Shown one piece after another: positions 38,461-46,648 of a stretch of 64,000 nucleotides of DNA. A program made the translations under genes and the position numbers. The notes beneath the pieces are model-generated. The model had not been told where the DNA came from. It searched no databases and saw only the letters and a program-made list of their open reading frames with translations. How positions within the stretch are numbered: the stretch's first letter is position 1; the number at the start of each line of letters is the position of its first letter. The DNA lies in assembly GCA_030835135.1 (NCBI GenBank), contig JAUQWO010000075.1, forward strand, positions 85,330 through 149,329, written 5' to 3'. Source of the stretch: Bacteroidota bacterium. Lineage in GTDB: Bacteria; Bacteroidota; Ignavibacteria; UBA10030; UBA6906.

Positions 38461-39245
38461 ACCATGCATGGCGGTCGTTGATCGCGCGTGTCCGCCGGTG
38501 GGGGGGCCTGCTCGCGATGGTGGCGGCGCTGAACCCCGGTGCCTTCGCTCAGGTGGATAGTACGGCGCTCCCTTCAACGGCCTGTCAGGGTGTGGAGCCC
38601 GTGGAGGATATCCATCCGTTGCAGGAGGCCATTGCCATGTTCCTCCTGCCCAAGATCCTGCAGGATGCCGTGGCGCTGAAAGAATATGTGGTGAGTGATG
38701 AATACCGGGAGATACGCCGCGCGCGCGGCGATGTGATCGCGGTGGATGTGCTCTTCCGCCGCGCACTCCGGATGTCGTGGAACAATCCGTACGCGACACT
38801 CACGATCGTCACGCTCGCGGTGCTGGATCACCACAGGTTCGGCATGCGGATCCCGTTCCTCGGTCCGCTGCTCTGGTTCCCGCTCACGTCGGAGTTTCCC
38901 GAGGAATTCGCCCGGCGGCATGCAGCGCTGCCGCTGCGCCTGTATCCCGACACCCCGGTGTGGGGTGACCGCGACAAGCTCCAGCATTTTTTCGGGGCGG
39001 CACTGCTTGCCGTGCTGACCGGCTCCCAGGCGACCGTGGAGCGTGTGGGATCGTTCATCGAGTGGGGCGAGGACCGGTTCATCGTGGAGGGGGCGCTGGA
39101 GGCGCGCGATATGGAAGCGAACAGACGGGGCGGCATGTTCGGTCTGGCGTTCCTGCGCGACCGCACCGTGCTCCCGTCCGCATCCATGGGGACGGCGTTG
39201 TCCGTTCCGCTCATCGATACCGTGCAGGTGCACGAGGAAGAGTGA
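38457..39245 (+). CDS. Exported hypothetical protein
   Basis: This 262-residue protein has a probable signal peptide: a basic start, the hydrophobic stretch LLAMVAALNPGAFA, and cleavage near residue 31. It has one conserved-looking segment, YPDTPVWGDRDKLQHFFGAALLAVLTG, in which DKxxHFF resembles a short motif in small envelope proteins of the YfiM/DUF2279 type, and a later acidic stretch IEWGEDRFIVEGALEARD. The start is GTG 38457, overlapping the meaB stop (GTGA), so it is coupled. The same frame is open much further upstream inside meaB, but that part is a shadow. No function can be assigned. Confidence 0.65.
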   Translation: MNHAWRSLIARVRRWGGLLAMVAALNPGAFAQVDSTALPSTACQGVEPVEDIHPLQEAIAMFLLPKILQDAVALKEYVVSDEYREIRRARGDVIAVDVLFRRALRMSWNNPYATLTIVTLAVLDHHRFGMRIPFLGPLLWFPLTSEFPEEFARRHAALPLRLYPDTPVWGDRDKLQHFFGAALLAVLTGSQATVERVGSFIEWGEDRFIVEGALEARDMEANRRGGMFGLAFLRDRTVLPSASMGTALSVPLIDTVQVHEEE

Positions 39246-39247
39246 CC

Positions 39248-40579
39248 ATGAAGACCGTACTGATCGTTGACGATGAAGCGACCATCCGCGAGACCATCCG
39301 GATGACGCTCGAGTATGAGAAGTTCGCAGTGGCGGAAGCCGCCGATGGGCCGGCGGCCCTCGCGCGCGTCGCGGCGGGCGGCATCGACCTGGTCTTTCTG
39401 GACATCAAGATGCCGGGCATCGACGGGATGCGTGTCCTCGATACCCTGCGGTCGGAATACCCCTCGCTGCCGGTGATCATGATCTCGGGGCACGCGACGG
39501 TCGATACCGCGGTGGAGGCGTTGCGGTTGGGCGTCTTTGATTTCCTCACCAAACCTCTGGACCGCGACCACCTGATCATGGTGGCTCGCAACGCCGTCGA
39601 GGTGAAGCGTCTGCGGGAGCAGGTCGAAGGCAAGTACCGTATCATCGGCGAGACGCAGGTGATGAAGGACATGCTTGCGCTCATCGAGCGCGTGGCCCCC
39701 ACCGAGGCCCGCGTGTTCATCGCCGGCGAGAACGGGTCAGGGAAAGAGCTCGTGGCCCGTGCGTTGCACCGGCTCAGCAAGCGGTCGGGACAGGCGCTGA
39801 TCGAGGTCAACTGTGCGGCGATCCCGAATGAGCTCATCGAATCGGAACTGTTCGGGCACGAGAAGGGCGCATTCACCGGTGCCACGGGTACCCGGATCGG
39901 GAAATTCGAACTTGCGGATGGCGGCACGATCTTTCTGGATGAGATCGGCGACATGAGTCTCACCGCGCAGGCCAAGGTGCTGCGTGCGCTGGAGGAAGGG
40001 CACATCGAGCGCGTCGGCGGGTCACGCCAGATCAAGGTCGATGTGCGTGTCTTCGCCGCGACGAACAAGAATCTGCCGGAGGCCGTGAAGGGCGGTGCAT
40101 TCCGCGAGGACCTCTATCACCGTCTGAACGTGATCCCGATCCGCGTCCCGGCGCTGCGCGAACGCCGCGAGGATATCCCGCTGTTGGCCGCGTCCTTTGC
40201 CGCCGATGTCTGTGCACAGAACGGGATGGCGCCGAAGCGCTTCACCGATGATGTGCTCCGGACCCTGCAGGGCATGCCCTGGGGCGGCAATGTGCGGGAG
40301 CTCAGGAACACGGTGGAGCGCCTGGTGATCATGACGCCGGGCGATGAGATCGCGCGGATCGAAGTCTTCCAGGAAGCACCCCGGGCCGGGGGCGTCGTGG
40401 AGGACCTGCTGGCGCAGAACCTGACGTTCCAGGACTTCAAGGATCGGGCCGAGGCGGCCTTCATCAAGAAGCAGCTGGAAGTGCACGACTGGAATGTGAG
40501 CAAGACGGCGGATGCGCTGGAGATCCAGCGGAGTCATTTATACAACAAGATGAAGAAGTTCGGCCTGGAGCGGGAGTAG
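39248..40579 (+). CDS. NtrC-type sigma-54 response regulator
   Basis: This 443-residue regulator has a receiver (VLIVDDEATIRET; phospho-Asp in LVFLDIKMPGIDG; FLTKPLD). The AAA+ domain has Walker A GENGSGKE, a canonical GAFTGA loop (residues 207-212), GGTIFLDEIGD and WGGNVRELRNTVERL. A Fis-type DNA-binding helix pair follows (NVSKTADALEIQRSHLYNKMKK). It is expected to activate sigma-54 promoters on phosphorylation. It is the last gene of the plus-strand run, 2 nt after the previous stop, and ends 1 nt from the convergent methyltransferase gene. No kinase partner is adjacent. Confidence 0.94.
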   Translation: MKTVLIVDDEATIRETIRMTLEYEKFAVAEAADGPAALARVAAGGIDLVFLDIKMPGIDGMRVLDTLRSEYPSLPVIMISGHATVDTAVEALRLGVFDFLTKPLDRDHLIMVARNAVEVKRLREQVEGKYRIIGETQVMKDMLALIERVAPTEARVFIAGENGSGKELVARALHRLSKRSGQALIEVNCAAIPNELIESELFGHEKGAFTGATGTRIGKFELADGGTIFLDEIGDMSLTAQAKVLRALEEGHIERVGGSRQIKVDVRVFAATNKNLPEAVKGGAFREDLYHRLNVIPIRVPALRERREDIPLLAASFAADVCAQNGMAPKRFTDDVLRTLQGMPWGGNVRELRNTVERLVIMTPGDEIARIEVFQEAPRAGGVVEDLLAQNLTFQDFKDRAEAAFIKKQLEVHDWNVSKTADALEIQRSHLYNKMKKFGLERE

Positions 40580-40580
40580 C

Positions 40581-41318
40581 TCAGCGGCGTTCGCGTTGCC
40601 GCACGACTTCGAACATGCCGAGCGCGCCGGCGACCGAAGCGTTCAGTGATTCCACTTTGCCGAAGAGGGGGATCCGGACGAGATGGTCGCAGTGTTCCTT
40701 CACGAGCCGCCGGATCCCGCGCCCTTCATTCCCCACAACGAATGCGGTCGGCACGGTGTAATCCACCTGTGCATAGGTCTTGTCTCCATCCCCTGCCAGT
40801 CCCACCACCCAGAAGCCTGACCGTTTGAGTTCCTCGATCGCACTGACGAGGTTGGTGACCTCTGCGATGGGGAGGTGTTCCGTCGCGCCGGCGGACGCCT
40901 TCACGACGGTGGGGTTGATCGGGGCCGCGTGATGTTTCGGGATGATCGCGCCGTGCACGCCCGCACATTCCGCGGTGCGGATGAGTGCACCGAGGTTCTG
41001 CGGGTCCTCGATCTGGTCAAGGATGAGCAGGAACCCGGTTTCGCCGCTTTCGCGGATGCCGGAGAGGATCTCATCGAGGCCGGTGGCCTTCTTCTCCGGT
41101 GCAAAGGCGATCACGCCCTGTGTGAGGGCGTCGGGGGAGAATTCCCGGAAGTGCTGCTTCTCGGAGTCCAGGATGGTGATGCCACGGTGCTCTGCGAGCC
41201 GTCGGATCTCGTCGATGGTGCTGCCATGGGTCCCGCGCAGCACCATCACTTTGTCGAGCGGCCGTCCTGCCCTGAGGGCCTCGAGCACCGGCTTGCGGCC
41301 GGTCAGAACATTCGTCAT
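40581..41318 (-). CDS. TrmH/RlmB-family RNA 2'-O-methyltransferase
   Basis: The protein (245 residues) is a SPOUT-fold methyltransferase of the RlmB type, predicted to 2'-O-methylate rRNA (G2251 in the E. coli enzyme). The N-terminal L30e-like substrate domain starts MTNVLTGRKPVLEALRAGRPLDKV. The trefoil-knot motifs are LDQIEDPQNLGALIRTAECAG, AFVVGNEGRGIRRL and IPLFGKVESLNASVAGAL. The frame is open to 41408, but 41318 is the family start. It is the last gene of the minus operon. Confidence 0.92.
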   Translation of the reverse strand: MTNVLTGRKPVLEALRAGRPLDKVMVLRGTHGSTIDEIRRLAEHRGITILDSEKQHFREFSPDALTQGVIAFAPEKKATGLDEILSGIRESGETGFLLILDQIEDPQNLGALIRTAECAGVHGAIIPKHHAAPINPTVVKASAGATEHLPIAEVTNLVSAIEELKRSGFWVVGLAGDGDKTYAQVDYTVPTAFVVGNEGRGIRRLVKEHCDHLVRIPLFGKVESLNASVAGALGMFEVVRQRERR

Positions 41319-41346
41319 AGCAGCTGCGGACCCTCGGGTCCGTTCC

Positions 41347-42237
41347 CTATGCGCGTGATGGGGGTGTGGCGTGCCGTTGGGAGAGGAGGAGATACCCCGC
41401 GGCGCCAAGGATGAACAGCACGATGCTGAAGAGCTGGGCTTCGGAGAGTCCGAGCGCGATGCGGGGTTGGAGCCTCAGGAACTCCACGATGAACCGGAAT
41501 GTGCTGGACAGCATCAGATAGGCCATGAACAGCTGGCCCGGGATCAGGTGTTTCTTTTCCAGCGCGAGGAGAATGAAGTACCCGGCGATGCCGAAGAGCA
41601 GTTCATATAACGGTGTCGGATGGAGGGGCGTCCGCGCATCGAACTCGGTATAGATGTGGCCCGTCTTGTCCCGGCCCGCGACCATGACGCGAAGCGAATC
41701 ATAGTGCCATGCCTCCCGGGCAGCGGGCTCACGCCGGAAGTAATCCTCCAGCATGATGGTCGGCTTGGCCGTTCCCTGCGCATAGATGGTGCCCCACGGC
41801 AGCGAGGTCGGCTGGCCGTAGTCTCCGTCACCCGAGAGGTGACATCCCACGCGTCCGACACCGTAGGCCAGGATGAGCGCGATGCCGAGACAGTCCCAGA
41901 CCTTCATGAACGGGACCTTCTTCCAGCGGATGTAGAGCGACACTGCAAGCAGGGCGAGCAGGAACCCGCCGTACCAGGTGAGTCCGCCCGCGGAGAACGT
42001 CATGCCCACCGGATTCGCGGTGAACGCTTCAAATTCTTCCAGGAGGTAGAGGAGCTTTGCGCCGGCGATGCCGAAGGCGACAGCGAGGATCGTGACCGTG
42101 TTCGCGATGCCCGGGTCGAGTCCGCGGCGCTTCAGTGCCCGCGCCATGATGGCACTACCGAGGAGGAACGCGATGCCGAGCATGAGCCCGTAGCTATAGA
42201 CCCGGAGGGGGCCGATTTCAAAGAGAACGGGGATCAT
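41347..42237 (-). CDS. lgt: Prolipoprotein diacylglyceryl transferase
   Basis: Lgt attaches diacylglycerol to the lipobox cysteine of prolipoproteins, the first step of lipoprotein maturation. The 296-residue protein has about seven hydrophobic segments. It shows the conserved GGLTWYGGFLLAL, the Lgt-signature region YGVGRVGCHLSGDGDYG, and the C-terminal sequence PTPLYELLFG. FRFIVEFLRLQPRIALGLSEAQLFS is typical of the last helices. The signature carries HLSGDGD where E. coli-type enzymes have a cysteine-rich stretch, as in several Bacteroidota homologues. The window contains likely lipoprotein substrates. Confidence 0.93.
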   Translation of the reverse strand: MIPVLFEIGPLRVYSYGLMLGIAFLLGSAIMARALKRRGLDPGIANTVTILAVAFGIAGAKLLYLLEEFEAFTANPVGMTFSAGGLTWYGGFLLALLAVSLYIRWKKVPFMKVWDCLGIALILAYGVGRVGCHLSGDGDYGQPTSLPWGTIYAQGTAKPTIMLEDYFRREPAAREAWHYDSLRVMVAGRDKTGHIYTEFDARTPLHPTPLYELLFGIAGYFILLALEKKHLIPGQLFMAYLMLSSTFRFIVEFLRLQPRIALGLSEAQLFSIVLFILGAAGYLLLSQRHATPPSRA

Positions 42238-42239
42238 GA

Positions 42240-42668
42240 TCAGAATTCCCTGTTATGCCATTGTGAGAGGTCGGTGGTGATGGTCGCGAAGGAGGCGCGC
42301 GGTTTCTTTGCAAGTGCCACGGTGCCCGGGGCGATCTCCAGAGTGAACGCCGTGGTCCTGCCGTCGATCCCCTGGATCGTCACCACGAGCGGACCATGGA
42401 ACTCCTCATACTCCTGGGAGAAGCGGGCCGGTCCTGCCGAGGGCAGGCTGAGCTGTGGCGTACGGAAGCCCAGGACGGTCAGGTGCAGCGACGACGGTGT
42501 GGCCTCGGTCTTCACCGACAGCTCATACCGGAACGTGGCGAAAGCTTTGGTGGTCTCCAGGACAACAAGGGTGGTGGGGCGTTGGGTTCGTTCGGAAACG
42601 CGGGGGACGACCAACAGGCGGTACTCCGGTTCGGTCCGGGTCTTTGTCGACTTCGTGCGTGGCATCAT
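42240..42668 (-). CDS. Hypothetical protein in the lgt operon
   Basis: This protein of 142 residues has a basic N terminus (MMPRTKSTKTRTEPEYR), and the rest alternates short beta strands (RLLVVPRVSERTQRPTTLVVLET; FTLEIAPGTVALAKK). No signal peptide or membrane segment is seen. No family is recognised. It lies between the EIIA gene (6-nt gap) and lgt (2-nt gap), so it is certainly part of that transcript. Confidence 0.65.
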   Translation of the reverse strand: MMPRTKSTKTRTEPEYRLLVVPRVSERTQRPTTLVVLETTKAFATFRYELSVKTEATPSSLHLTVLGFRTPQLSLPSAGPARFSQEYEEFHGPLVVTIQGIDGRTTAFTLEIAPGTVALAKKPRASFATITTDLSQWHNREF

Positions 42669-42674
42669 TCCTCC

Positions 42675-43145
42675 CTACAGCTCGAAATAGGAGGCCTCCT
42701 CCTGCCGGAAGAGATCGATGATCTCCTTGGGTGTCGATACGAGGAGGAGCCGCTTGCGGAACTCCTCCTTGTTCATGAGCCGGGATATGCGGCTGAGCAG
42801 CTTGATGTGCGGGCCGACAAGATTGTCCTTGCCGACGAGCAGGAAGACAAGTCGGACCGGCTTCTCATCGAGGGAATCGTAATCGATCTCCTCTTCGGTG
42901 ACGGCGAACGCGGCGACGATCTCCGAGACCGCATCGGTCTTGCCGTGGGGGATGGCGAAGCCGTTCCCCACGCCCGTGGACATGATGCGTTCACGTTCCA
43001 GGATGGCGGTCCGGACCTTCTCCTTCTCGATGACCTTCGGCGAGAGGGCGACCAGGTCCACCATGGCATCGATGATATCGTTCTTCGACGATCCTTTGAG
43101 TCCGGCGACGACGAGGTCCTCGGTCAGAATATCACTGATCTTCAT
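42675..43145 (-). CDS. PTS EIIA component, nitrogen-regulatory (PtsN-like)
   Basis: This 156-residue protein has a mannitol/fructose-type EIIA fold. The predicted phosphohistidine is His67 in GVGNGFAIPHGKTDAV. VRLVFLLVGKDNLVGPHIKLLSRISRLM is the conserved second half. No sugar permease, HPr or EI gene is in the window, so it is more likely regulatory, like EIIA-Ntr, than a transport component. It lies 15 nt after the nucleotidyltransferase/phosphomannomutase gene, where it might link carbon or nitrogen state to envelope sugar synthesis; that link is inference. Confidence 0.9.
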   Translation of the reverse strand: MKISDILTEDLVVAGLKGSSKNDIIDAMVDLVALSPKVIEKEKVRTAILERERIMSTGVGNGFAIPHGKTDAVSEIVAAFAVTEEEIDYDSLDEKPVRLVFLLVGKDNLVGPHIKLLSRISRLMNKEEFRKRLLLVSTPKEIIDLFRQEEASYFEL

Positions 43146-43160
43146 CTCGTGGCAATTCTC

Positions 43161-45671
43161 CTATGGTTCATCACGCCAGGTGATCACTTTCTTTTCATAG
43201 TCGAGGGCGAGGCGGTCAGCGGACTGCTGGTCGCGCGCCTCCGCGCTCACATGGAAGAGCGGGCGTTCCTTGTCCGGGATCATCAGGACGGAAATGCCCT
43301 TCGTGCCCTCCGGGAGGTAGACCTTCACACCGTCCACGAGATCGCGCCGCATGGTGTCGGTGTCGGCCATGATGTGCCGCATCACCTTTCCTTTGTGCTC
43401 CCAGGAGCAATTCACGGTGCGCCGCGCCAGATACAGCCGCGGGATCTCGGTGTCGAACTCGCCCAGGCGCTTGTCCGCGTGCGCCATCATTTCGAGCAGC
43501 TTCGCGAGCGAGTACATCGCATCAGTGGCGAAGAAGAAGTCGGTGAAGATGAAGCCGCCCTTCGTTCCGCCGATGAAGCGTATCTTCTTGTTGGCCGCTG
43601 CCTCCATCATCGCGAGGTGACTGTTGCGGGTCTTCACGACCTTCACCTTGTGCCGCTCGGCCAGCAGGTCGATCTCACCGCTGGAGGTGATGGGGACGGC
43701 CACGGACTCGACGTCTTTGTGGGTCTGCAGGAACATGTCGGTGACCACGGTCAGCAACCGGTCGCTATCGAAGGCATCGCCGTTCTCGTTCACGAGGAAG
43801 AGACGCTCACCGCCGCCGTCGATCAGGCACCCCATGTCGTATTTCAGCGATGTCACGATGTGCGAGAGCTGCTTCATCGAGTAGTCGAACTCGTACTTGT
43901 CCCGCGTCAGCTTCCGCGGATCGAGGTGCGCATTCAGGGCCACCACCTGGCAATCGAACGACCCGAGGATGATCGGGAAGATCGTGGAGGCGACGCCATT
44001 GGAATAGTCGATGACCAGCTTGAACTTCTTCTTGCTGATCGCCTCGATATCGAGGGAGGAGAGGAACTTCTCCTTGTACGCCTCGGTGGTCCGTTCCGGG
44101 AAGGAGATGCCGCCCACCTTCTCGCGCGGGGCCCGGGCGAAGTCCTCGCCAAAGAACAGGCGCTCGACGCTCTTGGTCTTGGACGTGGGGAGGTCCTTGC
44201 CGTTGGCGTCGAAGAAGATGATGTCCGTAAGGTTCTTGTCCGTCGGGTTACGGCGCACGTGGATCCCGCCCGCCTCCTTGCCGCTGCTCAGTTCATGCCG
44301 CAGCAGGGGGATGGAGATCGCCCGGAGGTCGAAGGTGTTCACGCCGGCGGAGACGAGGCCGCAGAGGATCGCGCGGTTCATCATGCGCGACACGTTGTCG
44401 GAATCGCGGCACGTCACGACGGTCTTGCCGGCGCCGATGAATGCGCCGTAGGCCGCGCCCAGCTTCGCGCCGAACTCGGGGTTCATTTCGATGTTGGACA
44501 GGCCGGTCACGCGGGAGTCGGTGAACAGCTCGCGCAGCCACTTGTCTTCCCAGACGAGGCTGCGGGTGAGGACCGCGCCCTCCTCGACGACCTTCTCCGG
44601 CCAGAGCTTGATGTTCGCGCTGAGCCGGGCACCGCGGCCGATCCAGCAGCCATCGCCGATGAACACGTTCTCCGCGATCACCGCCTTCTCGCCGATGGAG
44701 CACTTGGACCCGATCACATCGGAGGAGATCTCGGAGTTGTGTCCGACAACCACATCGCTCCAGATCACCGAGTTGGTGATGATGGAGCCGGGCCCGATCA
44801 CGCTGTTATCGCCGATGATCGAATTCGAGATCTTCGATCCTTCGCCGATGGTGCAGTTCCTGCCCACGATCACGCGGCCGGAGACCTGGACGGTTCCGAG
44901 GTCGATCCGTGTCCCTTCCCCGATGAACGCATTGCCCGACTGCAACCCGGTGAGGTCCACGTTCACGGTCCCTGCCAGCACGTCCATGTGGGCATCCTGA
45001 TATTCATTCAGGTTGCCGATGTCGCGCCAGTACCCGTCCGTGGTGTACCCGTACAACCCCAGGTCCTGCCGCAGCATGAGCGGGAACAGGTCCTTGCTGA
45101 AATCGAAATCCTGGCGATAGGGGATCATCTCCAGGATATCCGGCTCGATGATGTAGATGCCGGTGTTGATCGTATCGCTGAACACCTCGCCCCACGACGG
45201 CTTCTCCAGGAAGCGCGTGATCTTGCCGTCCTCGCCGGTGATCACCACGCCGAACTGCAGCGGGTTCTTGGCGTGGGTCAGGACGATCGTGGCCTTGGCC
45301 TTCCTGGCTTCGTGATAGCGGAGGGCAGCGGTCAGGTCGAAGTCGGTGAGCACATCGCCACTGATGATCAGGATGCGTTCGTTCATCCCCTTCGTGGCAT
45401 TGCGGACGCTCCCGGCAGTGCCGTAATCCGCGTCGGCCCTGACGTACTGCATCTTGACACCCAGTGCCGATCCGTCCCCGAAGTGACCGGTGATCGCCTC
45501 GGGAGAATAGAACAGGGTGGCGATGATGTCGTTGAGCCCGTGCTTCTTCAGCAGGGCGACGATATGGGCCATCATGGGTTTATTCATGAGTGGCACCATG
45601 GGTTTGGGCGTGTTGCAGGTGAGCGGGCGCAACCGTGTCCCGAACCCACCAGCCATGATGACGGCTTTCAT
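43161..45671 (-). CDS. Nucleotidyltransferase-hexapeptide-phosphomannomutase fusion protein
   Basis: This 836-residue protein joins three parts. First is a sugar-1-phosphate nucleotidyltransferase (MKAVIMAGGFGTRLRPLTC, ILIISGDVLTDFDL; about 1-230). Second is a left-handed beta-helix of hexapeptide repeats (about 250-380). Third is a phosphohexomutase-like region (about 385-830). Such fusions are annotated as mannose-1-phosphate guanylyltransferase/phosphomannomutase and would make GDP-mannose. The mutase part looks altered. The phosphoserine region reads TCRDSDNVSRMMNRA, and the metal loop is DGGGER (from residue 618) instead of DxDxDR. That half may therefore be weak, inactive or regulatory. 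It leads the five-gene minus operon. Confidence 0.88.
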   Translation of the reverse strand: MKAVIMAGGFGTRLRPLTCNTPKPMVPLMNKPMMAHIVALLKKHGLNDIIATLFYSPEAITGHFGDGSALGVKMQYVRADADYGTAGSVRNATKGMNERILIISGDVLTDFDLTAALRYHEARKAKATIVLTHAKNPLQFGVVITGEDGKITRFLEKPSWGEVFSDTINTGIYIIEPDILEMIPYRQDFDFSKDLFPLMLRQDLGLYGYTTDGYWRDIGNLNEYQDAHMDVLAGTVNVDLTGLQSGNAFIGEGTRIDLGTVQVSGRVIVGRNCTIGEGSKISNSIIGDNSVIGPGSIITNSVIWSDVVVGHNSEISSDVIGSKCSIGEKAVIAENVFIGDGCWIGRGARLSANIKLWPEKVVEEGAVLTRSLVWEDKWLRELFTDSRVTGLSNIEMNPEFGAKLGAAYGAFIGAGKTVVTCRDSDNVSRMMNRAILCGLVSAGVNTFDLRAISIPLLRHELSSGKEAGGIHVRRNPTDKNLTDIIFFDANGKDLPTSKTKSVERLFFGEDFARAPREKVGGISFPERTTEAYKEKFLSSLDIEAISKKKFKLVIDYSNGVASTIFPIILGSFDCQVVALNAHLDPRKLTRDKYEFDYSMKQLSHIVTSLKYDMGCLIDGGGERLFLVNENGDAFDSDRLLTVVTDMFLQTHKDVESVAVPITSSGEIDLLAERHKVKVVKTRNSHLAMMEAAANKKIRFIGGTKGGFIFTDFFFATDAMYSLAKLLEMMAHADKRLGEFDTEIPRLYLARRTVNCSWEHKGKVMRHIMADTDTMRRDLVDGVKVYLPEGTKGISVLMIPDKERPLFHVSAEARDQQSADRLALDYEKKVITWRDEP

Positions 45672-45722
45672 AGTGCGGTCAGGTGCTGAGAGCGGAAGAG
45701 ATGATTAGGATGTGAACCATTC

Positions 45723-45751
45723 AATATAGACAACGACTGCCTTGAATTCAA
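45723..45751 (-). promoter_or_regulatory. Promoter of the nucleotidyltransferase-lgt operon
   Basis: TTGAAT (45751-45746) and TATATT (45728-45723) are 17 nt apart on the minus strand, a very good match. The leader would be about 45 nt. Confidence 0.7.
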
Positions 45752-45760
45752 GGGAACCGG

Positions 45761-46534
45761 TCAGCGGCCGTGACGGCGGTCACCGGCGGAACGGTTCATG
45801 AGTGAGGCCGCGTACCCTGCGCCGAACCCGTTGTCGATGTTCACAACGGTGACGCCGGATGCGCACGAGTTGAGCATACCCAGGAGCGCTGACACGCCGC
45901 GAAAATTGGCACCGTAGCCGACCGACGTCGGGACGGCGATCACGGGCACATCCACCATGCCGCCGACCACACTTGCCAGCGCGCCTTCCATGCCGGCAAC
46001 CACGATGATCACCGTGGCCTGGCGGAGCTTCTGACTCTGCATCAGGATCCGGTGGATCCCTGCCACCCCGACATCAAACAGTGATGCGACCTCATTCCCC
46101 ATCACCGTTGCGGTCACCACCGCTTCCGCTGCCACCGGGATGTCGGACGTCCCGGCGGTCACCACCAGTATGGTGCCGCGCCCCTGGGCGACGACCTTCG
46201 ATGCGTTCCCGGTGATCGTGCGCGCTTCCGCATCGTAGCGCGCACCGCGCACGACCTTCTTCACGGCCGCGAAGTGCGCACGTGACGCACGTGTCGCAAG
46301 GAGCACGCTCCCACGGCGCACGATCGCACGCGCGATCCCCGCGACCTGCTGCGGCGTCTTCCCTTCGCTGAAGATGACTTCCGGAAAACCCTGGCGCATC
46401 TCCCGGTGATGGTCCACGGTGGCGAACCCCAGGGACTCATACATGCGGGAGGACAGATGCTGCAGGAGCTCATCCTCGGTGAGTGCCCCGCTCTTGAAGC
46501 GGGCAAATAGCTGGTGGAGCATGCGGTCGGTCAT
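45761..46534 (-). CDS. larB: Nickel pincer cofactor biosynthesis protein LarB
   Basis: LarB carboxylates and hydrolyses nicotinic acid adenine dinucleotide, the first step to the nickel-pincer nucleotide of lactate racemase and related enzymes. The 257-residue protein has the AIR carboxylase-like core: ILVVTAGTSDIPVAAEAV, DVGVAGIHRILMQ, VIIVVAGMEGALASVVGG and VIAVPTSVGYGANFRGVSALLGML. The C-terminal NIDNGFGAGYAASLMNR is diagnostic. No larC, larE or larA is in the window. The start at ATG 46534 falls almost exactly at the expected transcription start, so the mRNA may be leaderless. Confidence 0.94.
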   Translation of the reverse strand: MTDRMLHQLFARFKSGALTEDELLQHLSSRMYESLGFATVDHHREMRQGFPEVIFSEGKTPQQVAGIARAIVRRGSVLLATRASRAHFAAVKKVVRGARYDAEARTITGNASKVVAQGRGTILVVTAGTSDIPVAAEAVVTATVMGNEVASLFDVGVAGIHRILMQSQKLRQATVIIVVAGMEGALASVVGGMVDVPVIAVPTSVGYGANFRGVSALLGMLNSCASGVTVVNIDNGFGAGYAASLMNRSAGDRRHGR

Positions 46535-46541
46535 CCCGCCC

Positions 46542-46570
46542 AATATACCTCATTCGTGCAGGAATATCAA
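46542..46570 (-). promoter_or_regulatory. larB promoter
   Basis: TTGATA (46570-46565) and TATATT (46547-46542) are 17 nt apart on the minus strand. The ATG at 46534 lies 8 nt after the -10 box, at the predicted transcription start. Confidence 0.65.
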
Positions 46571-46583
46571 GAAAACCGCGCCG

Positions 46584-46612
46584 TTGACTCTCCAGGCCGT
46601 TTTTCGTACCTT
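46584..46612 (+). promoter_or_regulatory. Promoter of the plsY-htrA-purB operon
   Basis: TTGACT (46584-46589) and TACCTT (46607-46612) are 17 nt apart. It diverges from the larB promoter. Confidence 0.7.
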
Positions 46613-46648
46613 TACTACTAATCGCGCTTTCTACGTCTTCGGGACATT

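Noticed and set aside
42396..45689. Open frame of nearly 1,100 codons on the plus strand opposite the nucleotidyltransferase fusion
   Set aside because: The sequence is rich in His, Asp and Val runs typical of reverse-strand shadows, and the opposite strand encodes recognised proteins throughout.
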